Assembly: GCA_039000515.1 (NCBI GenBank)
Contig: JBCFYV010000012.1
Location: 5,509,564-5,573,563, forward strand
DNA from: Timema cristinae
Taxonomy: Eukaryota; Arthropoda; Insecta; Phasmatodea; Timematidae
Length of the DNA stretch: 64,000 nt
Reading direction: 5' to 3'
Below are positions 45,150-57,009 of this stretch, one piece after another (within the stretch, counting starts at the first letter, position 1; every line of letters begins with the position of its first letter). The position numbers were made by a program, and so were the translations under genes. The notes under the pieces are model-generated. The model did not search any database. It worked only from the letters and a program-made list of their open reading frames with translations, and had not been told where the DNA came from.

Positions 45150-47590
45150 AGATCTATTGAATAATGGTTCGATAAAATATCTCTTTAAAATATTTATTAG
45201 TGTTGTGATTTATGAAAACATTTTCTTACGATCTTAATAGTTCTAGTTCCTACGTTTCATGAAATAAACTTAACATTTCTAGTGAAAAGTTATAAATGAA
45301 AAAATATGTGTTTATTATTAGTATTATTAAACTATTAGAAGTGAAGATGTATATATTGTTAGCTAATCTAAATACCCGTTTCATATTCGATATAGATACA
45401 ATTTAAATTCTAACACTTAAGGCCCTGCCTACCCTCTCTGGCGGTGTGTTGAGCTTTCAGCTCTAAAAAATAGATGGTGTTGCTAACGTTATACAAAGTC
45501 TCTAATAAAACTATAATAACTTATAGCTTGAAGTCTTAAAGTATTTATTTAATAAACACTGGAGAAAGACTCGACTCACTAGTATTTTTATTACACTTCA
45601 CAGATTTTTTTTAATATCAAAAAAATCCTCAAACTCGAGGTTTAGTCTAGAGGGCAACAAAACACAATCTTGGGGATAAAATCTTTATTTTATAATCTTG
45701 ATACACATAATTAAATTTTCGGATAGTGCATATTGATCACTGAGAAACATTTGCTATTTTTTTATAACGCGCTTTAATTTTATATTATATACATAATTAT
45801 TCAAATATCATTAAAAACTCGTTTATTTCTAAGGATAACACGCTCACAAACTGAACTATTAATAACAAAAGAACACACAGATTACTAAGTAGCCGAAGTA
45901 GTATTCAAAAAATACACTGAATTATTAAAAACTTTAATGTTACACCCTCTCTGTTTCCTCTTACGACCCGACCAGTGAAAATAATAAAAGGGAGAGAGTG
46001 AATCTAAGGTACAAGTTACAGGGAAATTATTAGAAATATTTAAAAGCAACAATATGAGAAGTTTATTCATATTAGTAACAAGAGCGCAGATAACAATACA
46101 TGGTCTCATTATATCATAATGAGTTATGTTGGAAATTAAATTCGGCGTACACAACAATACGTCGCAGGTATATTTACTGAAAAGAAACTTGAAATCCAAT
46201 CATTATCCAGATGGTTCAGTCTATATGAGACAACAACTATATATATAAAATAGAATTAGAATAGCCTAATGGGCACCTTGAAATGGTTACGAAAGTTTTG
46301 TTATACACAGAAAACGAAGATATAAGTTACGTTACTTTAACTCAAAAACATTATATACAGAAATTTACATAACACGAGAGTTTGGCTACAGACATTAGTC
46401 AAACTCCCGTGGGACTATCTGAACCTGACTCAGAATACAAACCTAAACAATAAACAATACTTCAAATGTCCTAAAGGGACATACATTATAAAAATATATT
46501 TACATGAGAAATAATTAATGAATGCCATCGTTAACTTAAAAACAAAAAATTACCAATTACTTTACTTTACGGTTATTCAAAAAGCAAATCAAATAAGAAA
46601 CGTAAATTCTAAGATAAGAAAAATTCATTACAACTATCAGCAAATTCAAACATATTAACTTTTAACTCGTACAGACATAAAATCCATTTATAAGAGTGAA
46701 TATCTACGAGAATGAAAACTACTAAAAAGACTCTAGCGCCCACCTGGAGACAAACAGAAAGTTAATTTAAATAGAAAGACAAAAAAAGATAGTAATTTTT
46801 GAAACAGAAGTGTAAAGTTTTATATTCAAAATATATTAGAGTCGAAAATAAGTTAGAGTCCAAAACCTGAATTGCCATAGTTACGATTTGATACAGATTG
46901 AAAGTTCATCCTGCCATTGTCCAGGTCAGACATAATGGTCCTTCGTCCATCGTTTACGGTAAGATAGTCCATATTGCCACACATTCATAGCCATTATATA
47001 GTGGTTTCATTGCACAAAAGGGGAGGTGGGATACGCATTAACACGCTAAGTGACGTCAACGATGTCTTGATTTAGTCAGGTACACAAATATTTACACGGC
47101 GCCATCAGAAAATTCGCTTGTTTCTTCAATCTTCCGATGTTGTATAGGTGGTTCTTCTTCTCACCACCAGAGGTCAGGAACGTAGTTATTCCTAGTCGTC
47201 TTCAAAGTTGTAGAGCTCTTGTATCCGCCAGTTGCAAGCAAGGCGCCGGGGACATCTTGTAGATACATTGAATCACGCTTGCCCCACTCGTCGTGTTAGT
47301 GCGTCCGGCGTAGGTCAGCCATGCAGCTTACTAGTACAGGCAGAATTATTTGGTGAGTACACGTACAAATTATTAACATAGAATTGGATTTATTAGAGAA
47401 ATATATGGTCCAGCATTGTTAATTATGTCTTATCAACCTACATGAACTACAACAGAGAAGATTACTATTGTAGGGATTCTAATTGAGTTGTACATATCGG
47501 AGCGGGTAGTATGATTTACTACGATTCGTGCGTCTATGTCAGTATGGGGCGGGGGTCCAATTGTAACATATTACAACGTAATGTTACAGT
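45150..47590. other. Unassigned region with a GC-richer block; possible old LTR
   Basis: 45150-46900 is AT-rich without matches. 47090-47340 is GC-richer. On the minus strand, TGTAACATTACG (47588) resembles the start of LTR 3, and a TATATAATGG block lies about 590 bases further on. No matching end or target duplication was found. On the plus strand a short frame MQLTSTGRIIW (47321) meets a good splice donor (GTGAGT, 47353). Confidence 0.25.
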
Positions 47591-48310
47591 AATAAAATTA
47601 TTAACGGTAGCATAGACACGCCTAAATACTTAACTATACAATATTTTGTTCGCTTCAACTTGTAAACACACGCACGTGGTTTTATTAACTGTGTTTTATA
47701 CGATAATTCAGTGTTATAATGTCTATTTAAAATGGTTTGATTTTGGTTATGAGAATAACCGTTTGGTTGTTTGTATAGTTTTGAAGTTTTCTTTTGCTGT
47801 TTAATTCAAATTAATTACTAAAAGTAAGAGAACGTTCAAAGTGGCCTTATATACTGAAAACAAATATGGCCACTGAATAGGAGCTACGTCGCCAGTTGGT
47901 GACGTACAAACAAGAGTACCTTGTTGCCAGTTGGGTGGCGAGTTGTGATAATACTCGTGCTTATAAAATTTAAACTTTAGATAATTTCACAAACATTTTG
48001 TATGTTTTTTACTCTTTATTATCACAAACAATTTATTTATGTTAAAGATATGCGAGGCCAGTAATCAAAATACTAATAACTCAATATAATACCATTAAAT
48101 GTAAAATTCCTGCTCTATTTAACCTGTAATTGCCATATATCATTTTATTTATTTTATATTATTAATTACCAATAAAATATAAATCATTAAAAACTATTTT
48201 GACTTGTTAACTTTCAATTTGCATATTCCCTCGTTAACTCTTATCTTAATCTTAATTTTTATTTGTTTTGTCTGCCATTCCTTTTACTGAGTAAAATAGG
48301 GGTGTTTCAC
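47590..48310. other. Unassigned AT-rich stretch
   Basis: Only a short imperfect repetition of CGCCAGTTGG/GCCAGTTGGGTGGCG (47889-47943) is visible. Confidence 0.35.
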
Positions 48311-48314
48311 AATT

Positions 48315-48535
48315 TATTTAAGGTATTTAACGTGCTCTTTCTTAATTGACTGATTACATCAACACATGATTTATAAAATAACTTAAACTTAGATCAGATA
48401 CAACATCCAGCCTCCCGACATTAATTTATAACTGTGAAAAGGTAAACCCACATTTTATCATCTATAAATGTTTTGGCAATGCCGCGATTCGAAATCTGGA
48501 CCGACTCGCTACAAATTGAGCTAAGGTGTTGACTA
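48315..48535 (-). repeat. SINE type E
   Basis: Antisense ACATCCAGCCTCCCGACATT, ATAACTGTGAAAAGGTAAAC, and a head with GATTCGAAATCTGGACC and GAGCTAAGGTG. Confidence 0.7.
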
Positions 48536-48649
48536 TTCTATCATAAAATAACTACTAATTCACCAGTAGGATGTAGGGTATTTTAAAATTACTTGGTTCA
48601 TGTACCTACATATTAATATATACATTATGTTTAAGTTATTTGTGGTTTT

Positions 48650-48876
48650 TAAGTATCTCGTCTTACTTCCTGTCCAAGATATGTGCGTTTAGCTACACTG
48701 ATGAGGTTGGAATTAAAATATAATTAGAAGAACATGTCCGCTTTTTCATTAAGGTATAGTGGGAAATAATTTAGTAAAATACACCCTAAGTATATCCGGC
48801 TTTAATCCAAACCCTAACCTCCCCGTTATCGGAACCAAGATTAGACGAGTATGACGTTTAATCCACGTGCCCATTG
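48650..48876 (-). repeat. SINE type B
   Basis: Tail AAGTATCTCGTCTTACTTCC through head; the B-box region is degraded (CTTTAATCCAAACCC). Confidence 0.6.
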
Positions 48877-48889
48877 ATTCCGTTTATAT

Positions 48890-49800
48890 GTTTTCATAAT
48901 CTACTTAAACTTAGATATAGCCAAGATTATTTATGAAAAGATTGGTTTTTATGAATGACATGTGTAGGATAGGGATAGGAGTGAGGATTATGGAGGGGTG
49001 AGATGTAGGATTTGAGAGAAAATTAAAAGTAGTACCTAAGCTCAAAAAGTTGGGGAACCCCTACTCCAGCTGATATTCAAATAGGCTAAGATAGGAGGGA
49101 CGTATTAGCTTCATGCTTCATCGCTTGTGTTAAGAAGGCTTTCCACTAACATCTCTGGAGAGAGGTTGATCAAATCCCTTTAACATTTCCCCTCTGGAGG
49201 GCAGGATTTTGGCAGATTGCATTAACTCACTTTATCCCTGGATGATACACGACAGTAGGCTCTTTCAGAGAGAGAGACATGCGGTGAGTAGTTGGGAGGT
49301 TATTCTCGGTGACGAGGGTGTCTCTTGGTGAGGACAAGATACTTCTCTCATCACCATGATACGACTTTGGTAGGAAGGAACGCATAGAAAATACACTTTT
49401 TTTTCAACATTTTATTTTATTAATTACATATTCGATGGTATTGAAAGCTTGAAAGTTCACTGTCATATTTAAAAAAGAATGCCACTAATCCCTCTATTGA
49501 GCTAGCTGTATCCAGTATACCTCATCACATACTATCCCTATCATGAGCTAGTTTTATCCAGGCTAACTTATTACATTCTATACCTATCTTGAGGTAGTTC
49601 TATCCCCCTCACAGCACCCTATCTGTTTAAGATTCTAATGCTATCCTCCCATCTGCATCTAGGTTTCCCAATTGTCTCTTCATATTAGGTTTGCCATTAC
49701 TATTGTTATTTCATAGGTATTTACATTAACCTTTATAACCTTCAAAATATTCCTTTACAATTTAAATTGGTTTTTACCACTGGGGTGAATAACTCTCTCT
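48890..49800. other. Unassigned region; possible hAT terminus at 49040
   Basis: CTCAAAAAGTTGGGGAACCC-CTAC (about 49041-49065) looks like a hAT right end. No left partner was found. Confidence 0.3.
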
Positions 49801-49804
49801 TTCT

Positions 49805-49914
<110 letters not shown>

Positions 49915-49919
49915 CCTAG

Positions 49920-50180
49920 ACGTGGAATATTATTTATTACTAACGTGGGATATAAAGACTAAGGGATTTTAAGACATCATTATGGGGGTTGCATGGTACC
50001 AGCTACTCGTGAAACTTTGTTTTGTATTAACGAAATCTATCGTCACAGTCAGAAAATGTGGGGGGTAGGGCTATTGCCCTAGATCTTGGCCATTTTACCT
50101 AATCTTACCTCTGCCCTTCTGGTGTATGGAGGAATTAATTCCTGAGGTGGGGACACCATTAAGGTGAATTACATTATCTC
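49920..50180. other. Unassigned
   Basis: Nothing recognisable before the SINE at 50185. Confidence 0.4.
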
Positions 50181-50184
50181 CAGA

Positions 50185-50420
50185 TGATAGGATGGAGGGT
50201 GAGAATGATGATGGTGGATTGCAGAGGGGAACTACAGTTTAACGTGGGTTCCGAACCACGGTGGGATTCTGGCATTCCACACATTCACATGAAAGCATAC
50301 ACTTTGTCAGAGGTTAAGGAAGGGTTTGGTAATCAGATACATTTGTGCCGGGACCGGGGTTTGAACTCTGAATCCCTAACACAGAAGTCTGACACCTTAC
50401 ACCTAGATCGCCAGGTCCCC
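50185..50420 (-). repeat. SINE type C, older copy
   Basis: TTTAACGTGGGTTCCGAACC, GTCAGAGGTTAAGGAAGGG, B-box region GGGGTTTGAACTCTG and head GACACCTTACACCTAGATCG. It is more diverged than the other C copies and its tail is not recognisable. Confidence 0.75.
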
Positions 50421-50686
50421 TAGTTAGAAAATTTAATTTTATTAAAATACGATTAAGTACCTTGTTAGTGCCTTTACAATATGACATCAGTATTCCCCTC
50501 TTGGTAAAACCATAAAGTTACGCGCTTTGGTATACGAATGGTCTCTGTGCGGCCCACCAGCTCAGATAAAAATAATTAAATTGCATAAATTTAGAACAAA
50601 TTAGGCTCTTGGATCAGATGTAAATACTAGCTAGCTTTAATGTTATGTCTAGAAACATAGATATAATGTTACTTGTGTAATGTATG

Positions 50687-51680
50687 TATGGCTGGAAGTG
50701 TGGGTGTTGTTGTGTGTGTATGTATGGCTGGAAGTGTGGGTGTTGTTGTGTATGTATGGCTGGAAGTGGGGGTGTTGTTGTGTGTGTGTGTATGGCTGGA
50801 AGTGTGGGTGTTGTTGTGTGTGTGTGTGTATGGCTGGAAGTGGGGGTGTTGTTGTGTGTGTATGGCTGGAAGTGTGGGTGTTGTTGTGTGTGTATGGCTG
50901 GAAGTGTGGGTGTTGTTGTGTGTGTGTGTATGGCTGGAAGTGTGGGTGTTGTGTGTGTGTATGGCTGGAAGTGTGGGTGTTGTTTGTGTGTGTGTGTATG
51001 GCTGGAAGTGGGGGTGTTGTTGTGTGTGTGTGTATGGCTGGAAGTGTGGGTGTTGTTGTGTGTGTGTGTGTGTATGGCTGGAAGTGGGGGTGTTGTTGTG
51101 TGTGTATGGCTGGAAGTGTGGGTGTTGTTGTGTGTGTATGTATGGCTGGAATTGTGGGTGTTGTTGTGTAATGTATGTATGGCTGGAAGTGTGGGTGTTG
51201 TGTGTGTGTATGGCTGGAAGTGTGGGTGTTGTTGTGTGTGTATGGCTGGAAGTGTGGGTGTTGTTGTGTGTGTATGTATGGCTGGAAGTGTGGGTGTTGT
51301 GTGTGTGTATGGCTGGAAGTGTGGGTGTTGTTGTGTGTGTATGGCTGGAAGTGTGGGTGTTGTTGTGTGTGTGTGTATGGCTGGAAGTGTGGGTGTTGTT
51401 GTGTGTGTGTGTATGGCTGGAAGTGTGGGTGTTTTTGTGTGTGTATGTATGGCTGGAAGTGTGGGTGTTGTTGTGTGTGTGTGTATGGCTGGAAGTGTGG
51501 GTGTTGTTGTGTGTGTGTATGGCTGGAAGTGTGGGTGTTGTGTGTGTGTATGGCTGGAAGTGTGGGTGTTGTTGTGTGTGTATGGCTGGAAGTGTGGGTG
51601 TTGTTGTGTGTGTATGTATGGCTGGAAGTGTGGGTGTTGTGTGTGTGTATGGCTGGAAGTGTGGGTGTTGTTGTGTGTGT
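50687..51680 (+). repeat. TG-rich minisatellite, about 29 copies
   Basis: The unit is TGTATGGCTGGAAGTGTGGG plus TGTTGTTGTG and a variable number of TG pairs (30-40 bp). The non-microsatellite part is almost invariant (rare GGGGG for GTGGG, one ATTGTG). All three plus frames and one minus frame stay open for 160-390 codons because the unit has no stops; the peptides (GWKCGCCCVC, HTHNNTHTSSHTH) are artefacts. Confidence 0.95.
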
Positions 51681-51764
51681 CCTATATTTGGGCATTAGAT
51701 ATTATACATCTGATGCATGACCCTCGTCCAATTCTGCCAAACTCAATACTGTCTTCAGTCGAGG

Positions 51765-52336
51765 AAAGATTGAACATTTCAGGCCTAGAAGTTATTCTCA
51801 GAATAACTGAAAGCCCGATAATGGGGAGATCAATACTTGAGTTTCAGTAAGATATATTGAGGGTGTTTAGAAAATAATAGCTGTTCACTTTCCTTCTTTG
51901 CAAATTCGAGTAAATTTATTTATTTGGTGTATTTAAAGTACGTTTTCTGAATAGAGTGATTATATATGTACACGAGAATTTCTATGCTCGAGAATGAAAG
52001 GACCTAACAATTTTACCAGGAAAGGTATTTTCAAATAACTTCCAGTTTTTTTTTATCTGCCATTATCGAAATCGATCCGGAGGCCTTACTTCCACTTTGA
52101 AGGAGGTATTGATAGGGATTTTTATCACTTAAGAAAAACTCATCGATACCAGCTGGGTTTGAACTCACGAACATTGGTACCTGACGTGAGCATTTTATCC
52201 CAAGATTACTGAGGTTATTGAAATGTCAGTACACTTCCTATAAATTTAATCTTTCTCACCCTTAACACATTAGCCTGATTAGTAGGTTACATATGCATGC
52301 AACCCGAATGGGTAGTAAGAATCGGTGATAAAATAT
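51765..52336 (+). repeat. SINE type B split by a type D SINE
   Basis: Head and body lie at 51765-51911 (GATAATGGGGAGATCAATAC). Body end and tail resume at 52226-52336 (GTCAGTACACTTCCTATAAA, tail ACCCGAATGGGTAGTAAGA). Confidence 0.65.
51912..52222 (-). repeat. SINE type D inserted in type B
   Basis: Antisense type D: ATACACGAGAATTTCTATGC-like end, CTTACTTCCACTTTGAAGG body and GTTTGAACTCACGAACATTG head. Confidence 0.75.
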
Positions 52337-52348
52337 AAAATATACTAT

Positions 52349-52400
52349 TAATATTATTAGCACCGCGTCTTACTACCCGTTTGGGTTATACGCAATTACG
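52349..52400 (-). repeat. Tail-only SINE/LINE insertion
   Basis: ATTATTAGCACCGCGTCTTA and CTACCCGTTTGGGTTATACG are followed by unrelated sequence at about 52400. It is a severely 5'-truncated copy consisting of the shared tail. Confidence 0.75.
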
Positions 52401-52555
52401 CCAGCTTTGACGTCTGATAGCGCCGCCATTAGGCATAACTACTAAGTTGATTGTGTGGAAATACTTGTCTTGACACCCCCTGCACCCAGACATTTTTTAC
52501 CTGGGTATCTGAATAACCTTGTTTATACAATACAGCAAGAAAAATAAAGGTTAAC

Positions 52556-52808
52556 TTCATCGGTGGTTGCATGGTCTAAGGAGCCACTCTTGCACTAGAC
52601 CAGACTGCCCATGACAGGATGATCGGGGTTTGAATCCCAGTAGGTTGTAATGCGTTTTCCACTCTCCATTCACGCAAATGCACTGTATATCCAACTAAAT
52701 GGGGGTACACTTCCTCTAAATTCAACCTTTCTCATCTCTATCTAGCTAGCGTGATTAGTACGTATACGTATAACCTGAACAGGTAGCAAAATTCTGTGCT
52801 AAAAGTAA
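52556..52808 (+). repeat. SINE type B, nearly complete
   Basis: Head ATCGGTGGTTGCATGGTCTA, B box GGGGTTTGAATCCCAG, a duplicated segment in the body (GCAAATG-CAC and GGGTACAC) and tail AACCTGAACAGGTAGCAAA. Confidence 0.75.
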
Positions 52809-52869
52809 ATAGAGGACGGTGAAGATCAACAATCCTCCACGGGTTTATCTTGCAGACAAATATCACATT

Positions 52870-52975
52870 CTCTTGCGTCTTGCTGCCCGTCCCGGTTATA
52901 TCCATACTTACACCAGTTAGGAGGGCTGGAGAAGGTCAAACTTAGAGGTAGAGGTAGGGGGGGAAATAGGGAAAA
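52870..52975 (-). repeat. SINE fragment with shared tail
   Basis: TCTTGCGTCTTGCTGCCCGT then CCCGGTTATATCCATACTTA. The body is lost. Confidence 0.55.
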
Positions 52976-52978
52976 ATG

Positions 52979-53041
<63 letters not shown>

Positions 53042-53340
53042 GCACCGGGTCAGGGGTTCAATCCTCGGTCCCGGCACAGATTTATCTGATTGCCAAACCC
53101 TTCCTTCACCTTTGACAAGAAGTGTAATAAACACAACTTGTGAATGTGTGGAATTCCAGGCCTCCACCGTGGTTCGGATCCCACGTTAAAGTGTAGGTCC
53201 TCTATTTCATCTCACAATCATCCTACCGGTACACATTACCGTAAGTGCGTAGAGCCCGAACGGGTAGTAAGATGTGGTGCTAATAATAATAATAATAATA
53301 ATAATAATATAATAATAATAATAATAATAATAATAAACAT
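52979..53340 (+). repeat. Chimeric SINE type C between ATT and AAT arrays
   Basis: The ATT array (52980-53040) ends in AGCACCGGGT, the first bases of an antisense tail. It is joined directly to GGGGTTCAATCCTCGG of a sense copy that runs to its own tail (GCCCGAACGGGTAGTAAGA) and an AAT array (53278-53335). The two arrays are complementary. A likely origin is an inverted pair of SINEs with the middle deleted. A 20-bp insertion interrupts the body at about 53120. Confidence 0.8.
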
Positions 53341-53349
53341 AGTAAAAAT

Positions 53350-53520
53350 CACACAAATTACTAAAACAATTTTCATATATTCATACGTCAAGATATAACA
53401 TTTGTAGCTCTTACTTTATATTTATGATATCAATACCAATATATTATATATAATACAATTCATTTAACGTTGACCGCTATAAATCTTGTTAGTATTTTCT
53501 AAAAGGCATTCTCATCAGAC
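53350..53520 (+). repeat. Dispersed repeat, third copy
   Basis: TATTCATACGTCAAGATAT, a GATATCAATACCAATATATT block and GTTAGTATTTTCTAAAAGG, as at 6300. Confidence 0.45.
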
Positions 53521-53529
53521 GTTAACGAT

Positions 53530-54140
53530 GTTGCCTACTTGGAGATCTCGAGGCTATTTTGCGAAGCAGGTTGCATCTTAACTTGACGCATCTAAGCAGT
53601 CTAAACACTATCACACTTGGACACCAATGTACGAAATAGAAAGAGAGGGAAGAAAATGAGAAGTAAACCTGTGAGGCCTCTAGTTTATCGCTAACACTTC
53701 CCCTCTTCCTCTGACGAGCTTACACACAACACAGTCACGCCTTGGAAACATCAAATTGCTTTTTAAAACTATGTTCCTCTTGCTTCCTATTCTATATATA
53801 ATGCTAACACGGAATTTTGTAATCTACATCCGAGCAGGAGGACTCCTACAGAACATTTTTGTGACCAAGCCAAAAAGATTAAGTTGTAGAGGATTTACAA
53901 AAATTACGTTTACAAAAAAAATACTTCAAGTTAAAAAAAAAAATGTTGTGACACTCTAGGACTATTTTTAAAATAATTTAAAAATGTATGGTTCTTGTTT
54001 CGACGTTATATCTTTAATAACTCGCTGAATGAAACGTAAATTAAGTAAGATAAGAGATCTTATCTTGAGTATCCGTGACGTCACAGGTGTGCGACGTCCT
54101 TGACGTGACCTTCCCAAGCTAATGTAGGGGAAATGGGGAC
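53530..54140. other. Unassigned region
   Basis: It holds a 67-codon open frame (53756-53959) ending in a poly-A stretch, with no recognised similarity. Confidence 0.35.
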
Positions 54141-54144
54141 GCGG

Positions 54145-54373
54145 CAGTTGGCCTAAAAGGCATTTGGCCTAAAGGCATTTGGCCTAAAAATGAAACCAAA
54201 AGTCATTTGGCCTAAAAGGCATTTGGCCTAAAGGCGTTTGGCCTAAAGGCATTTGGCCTAAAAGGCATTTGGCCTAAAAGGCGTTTGGCCTAAAGGCATT
54301 TGGCCTAAAGGCAGTTGGCCTAAAAGGCATTTGGCCTAAAAGGCAGTTGGCCTAAAGTCATTTGGCCTAAAAT
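54145..54373 (+). repeat. GGCCTAAA tandem array, first locus
   Basis: About 14 units of CATTTGGCCTAAAAGG with lengths alternating between 15 and 16 bp (three or four A) and CATTT/CGTTT/CAGTT variants. Confidence 0.95.
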
Positions 54374-54379
54374 GTAAAT

Positions 54380-55423
54380 TTAAAACCTTCGGTTATCTTC
54401 GGAAAGTAAAAGGTACTGTTAGTTGTTTCATCTGAATATAGATAGCACAACTGATGCAAGGTAGTTACAATATTTCTAAAAACATTGACAATATCCTACA
54501 TACAACTAGATCAGTAGTTCACAAAACACTATATCACCTTTTTTATATATAGATTTCCGATATTATTTCCTTGTTAATATATCTCACGGTCATAAAGTTA
54601 ACGAAAAACAATAAGAAAATCCTATTCTCAGCATCGTTTAAGCTCGGTAAAATTATATGCGTACATTCAAATTATGGGGACTTTTGACAACTTATTCCGA
54701 AAGGCAAAACGAAAGTGGAAACCAATATTCAACCCACCGACTTTAAATTTGTCTGAAGTGACGCCCGATTTTCGTTTAGCGCTACTGAGATATATATGAA
54801 CATATTTTTTTAAATCTATTGTATTAATAATTAATATATAAATAATAGTGACGCATTAAATAAATTTTGCCAGTAAATATTACAATGGTCAATATATATA
54901 TATATAAATTTAAATTATGGTTTTGACTAGATCCTTAACTCTATTATTATTGTTAGAATTATTATAACTATTATTATATACAATTAGTACAGTTATTTTT
55001 TTCAAACAGTGTAACTATTTTTATTACGGTGATATTATTAACAACATGGGCTATGTTAACACAATAGGTCCTTTGTTTAAAAACTATATACTAATTTCCC
55101 TCCTAGTAATTTGCAAAGCATTCTCAGGAATTATTTCAACTTGTGAAAAAAATACAAAAGATTTTATGGAATTGTCGTTGGTCTTTTTTTAAGTCTTCAT
55201 AAAACGTAAAAATACAAAATGTGGTAGCCTTTACAGGATGATAACTTCCTAGGGTAAGAAAAACGTACGATGTAAGCAAGTGGACCTCCGAAATGCCAAT
55301 GGATGCAGCAGAGGCCAGAGGGATAAATCTGATGAGCTTTGGTTGGTAAAAATATCTCACCGCTAGGATCGCTTGTGTTCCCCATTCCAAAAAGTGACAC
55401 TCTTATAGACTAGAGGCAAACAG
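54380..55423. other. Unassigned AT-rich region
   Basis: Two overlapping minus-strand frames (55136-55400) are open but have no recognised similarity. Confidence 0.35.
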
Positions 55424-56465
55424 ACGTGACTCAAGTTGGCCCGCCACTATGCCGAAAAAAAAATTTTTTTTTTGTCTAATCGTTTGTGCTTTATTTATGC
55501 TCATATGTGCCCGAACATGAACATTTGTGCTGTTAAACTGGCCATTTTAGAAAATATTTAATGTGGTGGGCCAACTTGAGCTCAAGCTAGCCCGCCACAT
55601 ATTGAAAAACATAACAAAATTTATTTAAGTCAATCCATTGTGTTCCATTTGTGCTCATATGTGCCCGAAAATGAACATTTGTGCTTTAAAATTAGAAAAT
55701 CTAAAGAGCATTTAATGTGGCGGGCTAACTTGAACCTTCCCTATATCATAAACTGTAGAAAAATATAGTTCAAGCTGGCCAGCCACATTTTTAAATATCA
55801 ATGTAACAAAATTCTGTATTCACGATTCGTTTGTTCTTAGTTTGTGCTCATATGTGACCGAAAATTAACGTTAGGGCTGTGAATCTAGGCCTTTTAGATA
55901 ACATTTAATGAAGGCGATCCAACTAGAGCTCAAGCTAGCCCACCACATTAACTGTTTTCTAGATTTTCTAATTATAGAGCGCAAATACTCATTTTTGGGC
56001 ACATATGAGCACAAATACTCATTTTTGGGCACATATGAGCACAAACGAAAAACAAACGAATGGTGAAAACAGAATTTTGTTACATTGATATTAAAAAATG
56101 TGGCGGGCTAGCTTGAATTCAATTTTTTCTACAGGTTATGGTATAAGGAAGAATCAAGTTAGCCCGCCACATTAATTGTTCTTTAGATTTTCTAATTTTA
56201 AAGCACAAATGTTCATTTTCGGGCACATATGAGCACAAATGGAGCACAATGGATTGACTTAAATAAATTTTGTTATGTTGTGTTTTTCAATATGTGGTGG
56301 GCTAGCTTGAGCTCAAGTTGGCCCACCACATTAAATATTTTCTAAATTGGCCAGTTTCACAGCAAAAATGTTCATGTTCGGGCACATATGAGCACAAATA
56401 GAGCACAAACGATTAGACAAAAAAGTTTTTTTTCAGCAATGTGGCGGGCCAACTTGAGTTACGTG
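55424..56465. mobile_element. 1-kb palindromic element of six inverted modules
   Basis: The element spans 55429-56460, flanked by ACGTG on both sides (55424-55428, 56461-56465; a candidate target duplication). It is an inverted repeat about a centre near 55930. Each arm has three modules of about 150-160 bp, each bounded by CAAGTTGGCCCGCCACAT-type ends and containing TTTGTGCTCATATGTGCCCG and AACATTTGTGC. Modules 1/2, 3/4 and 5/6 abut through the palindrome TTGAGCTCAA (decayed to AGAGCTCAA at the centre); a matching 34-bp spacer separates 2/3 and 4/5. The right arm is about 30 bp longer because of one 30-bp tandem duplication (about 55982-56041). No coding capacity. Confidence 0.85.
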
Positions 56466-56469
56466 GCAA

Positions 56470-56850
56470 ACAGGCTAAATCTTCTCTTTCTCTCTTCTCC
56501 GTCGCACTCTACAAGAGACTTTGAAGGGTGGGTTTAGGCAGCAGTCCTTTCCTCCCTCCATTCCTAATAATAGCAAACGACCTTGAAATAAACCATAAAA
56601 AAATTCATTGTTCCCCGGCAACTTTCCTTTGGTTCTTTTTCAAACCCACTAACATAATTTGTTTTGAGTTTCACGAGTTGTTGGCGGGTACCTCTCTCTT
56701 GCTTCATCCTTTGCTTTATATAGACTAAATAATGTATTGATTTGTATATTTTTGTGTAAAGTTTAGTGATATCTAATTTTTTTAAATATGTATTTCATCT
56801 TCATTTTTGAAAGAAAGATTTTTACTATAAAATAATGAATCGAGGACAAA
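56470..56850. other. Unassigned stretch
   Basis: A CT-rich start, then AT-rich; nothing recognisable. Confidence 0.4.
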
Positions 56851-56852
56851 AA

Positions 56853-57005
56853 TGTGCATACCGCGCCAGCTCAATTACACGGTGTACTTAAGGTAATTTT
56901 TCCTAAATGGTTTCCCGTTTTTCCACGCAAACGAGGGTACTTCTCATAATTTTATCTTCCTCATACCTACCTTCTAATTGCTATTAAATGTGGAAAGCAT
57001 TGACT
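56853..57005 (+). repeat. SINE type B fragment
   Basis: ATTTTTCCTAAATGGTTTCC and CCACGCAAACGAGGGTAC match the body; the head is eroded. Confidence 0.5.
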
Positions 57006-57009
57006 GGCG

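Noticed and set aside
50649..51850. Open frames of 341-388 codons on both strands
   Set aside because: They are produced by a stop-free minisatellite unit; the composition is pure repeat.
55429..56460. LTR pair in inverted orientation
   Set aside because: There are no TG...CA ends or promoter motifs; the internal modular symmetry explains the structure better.
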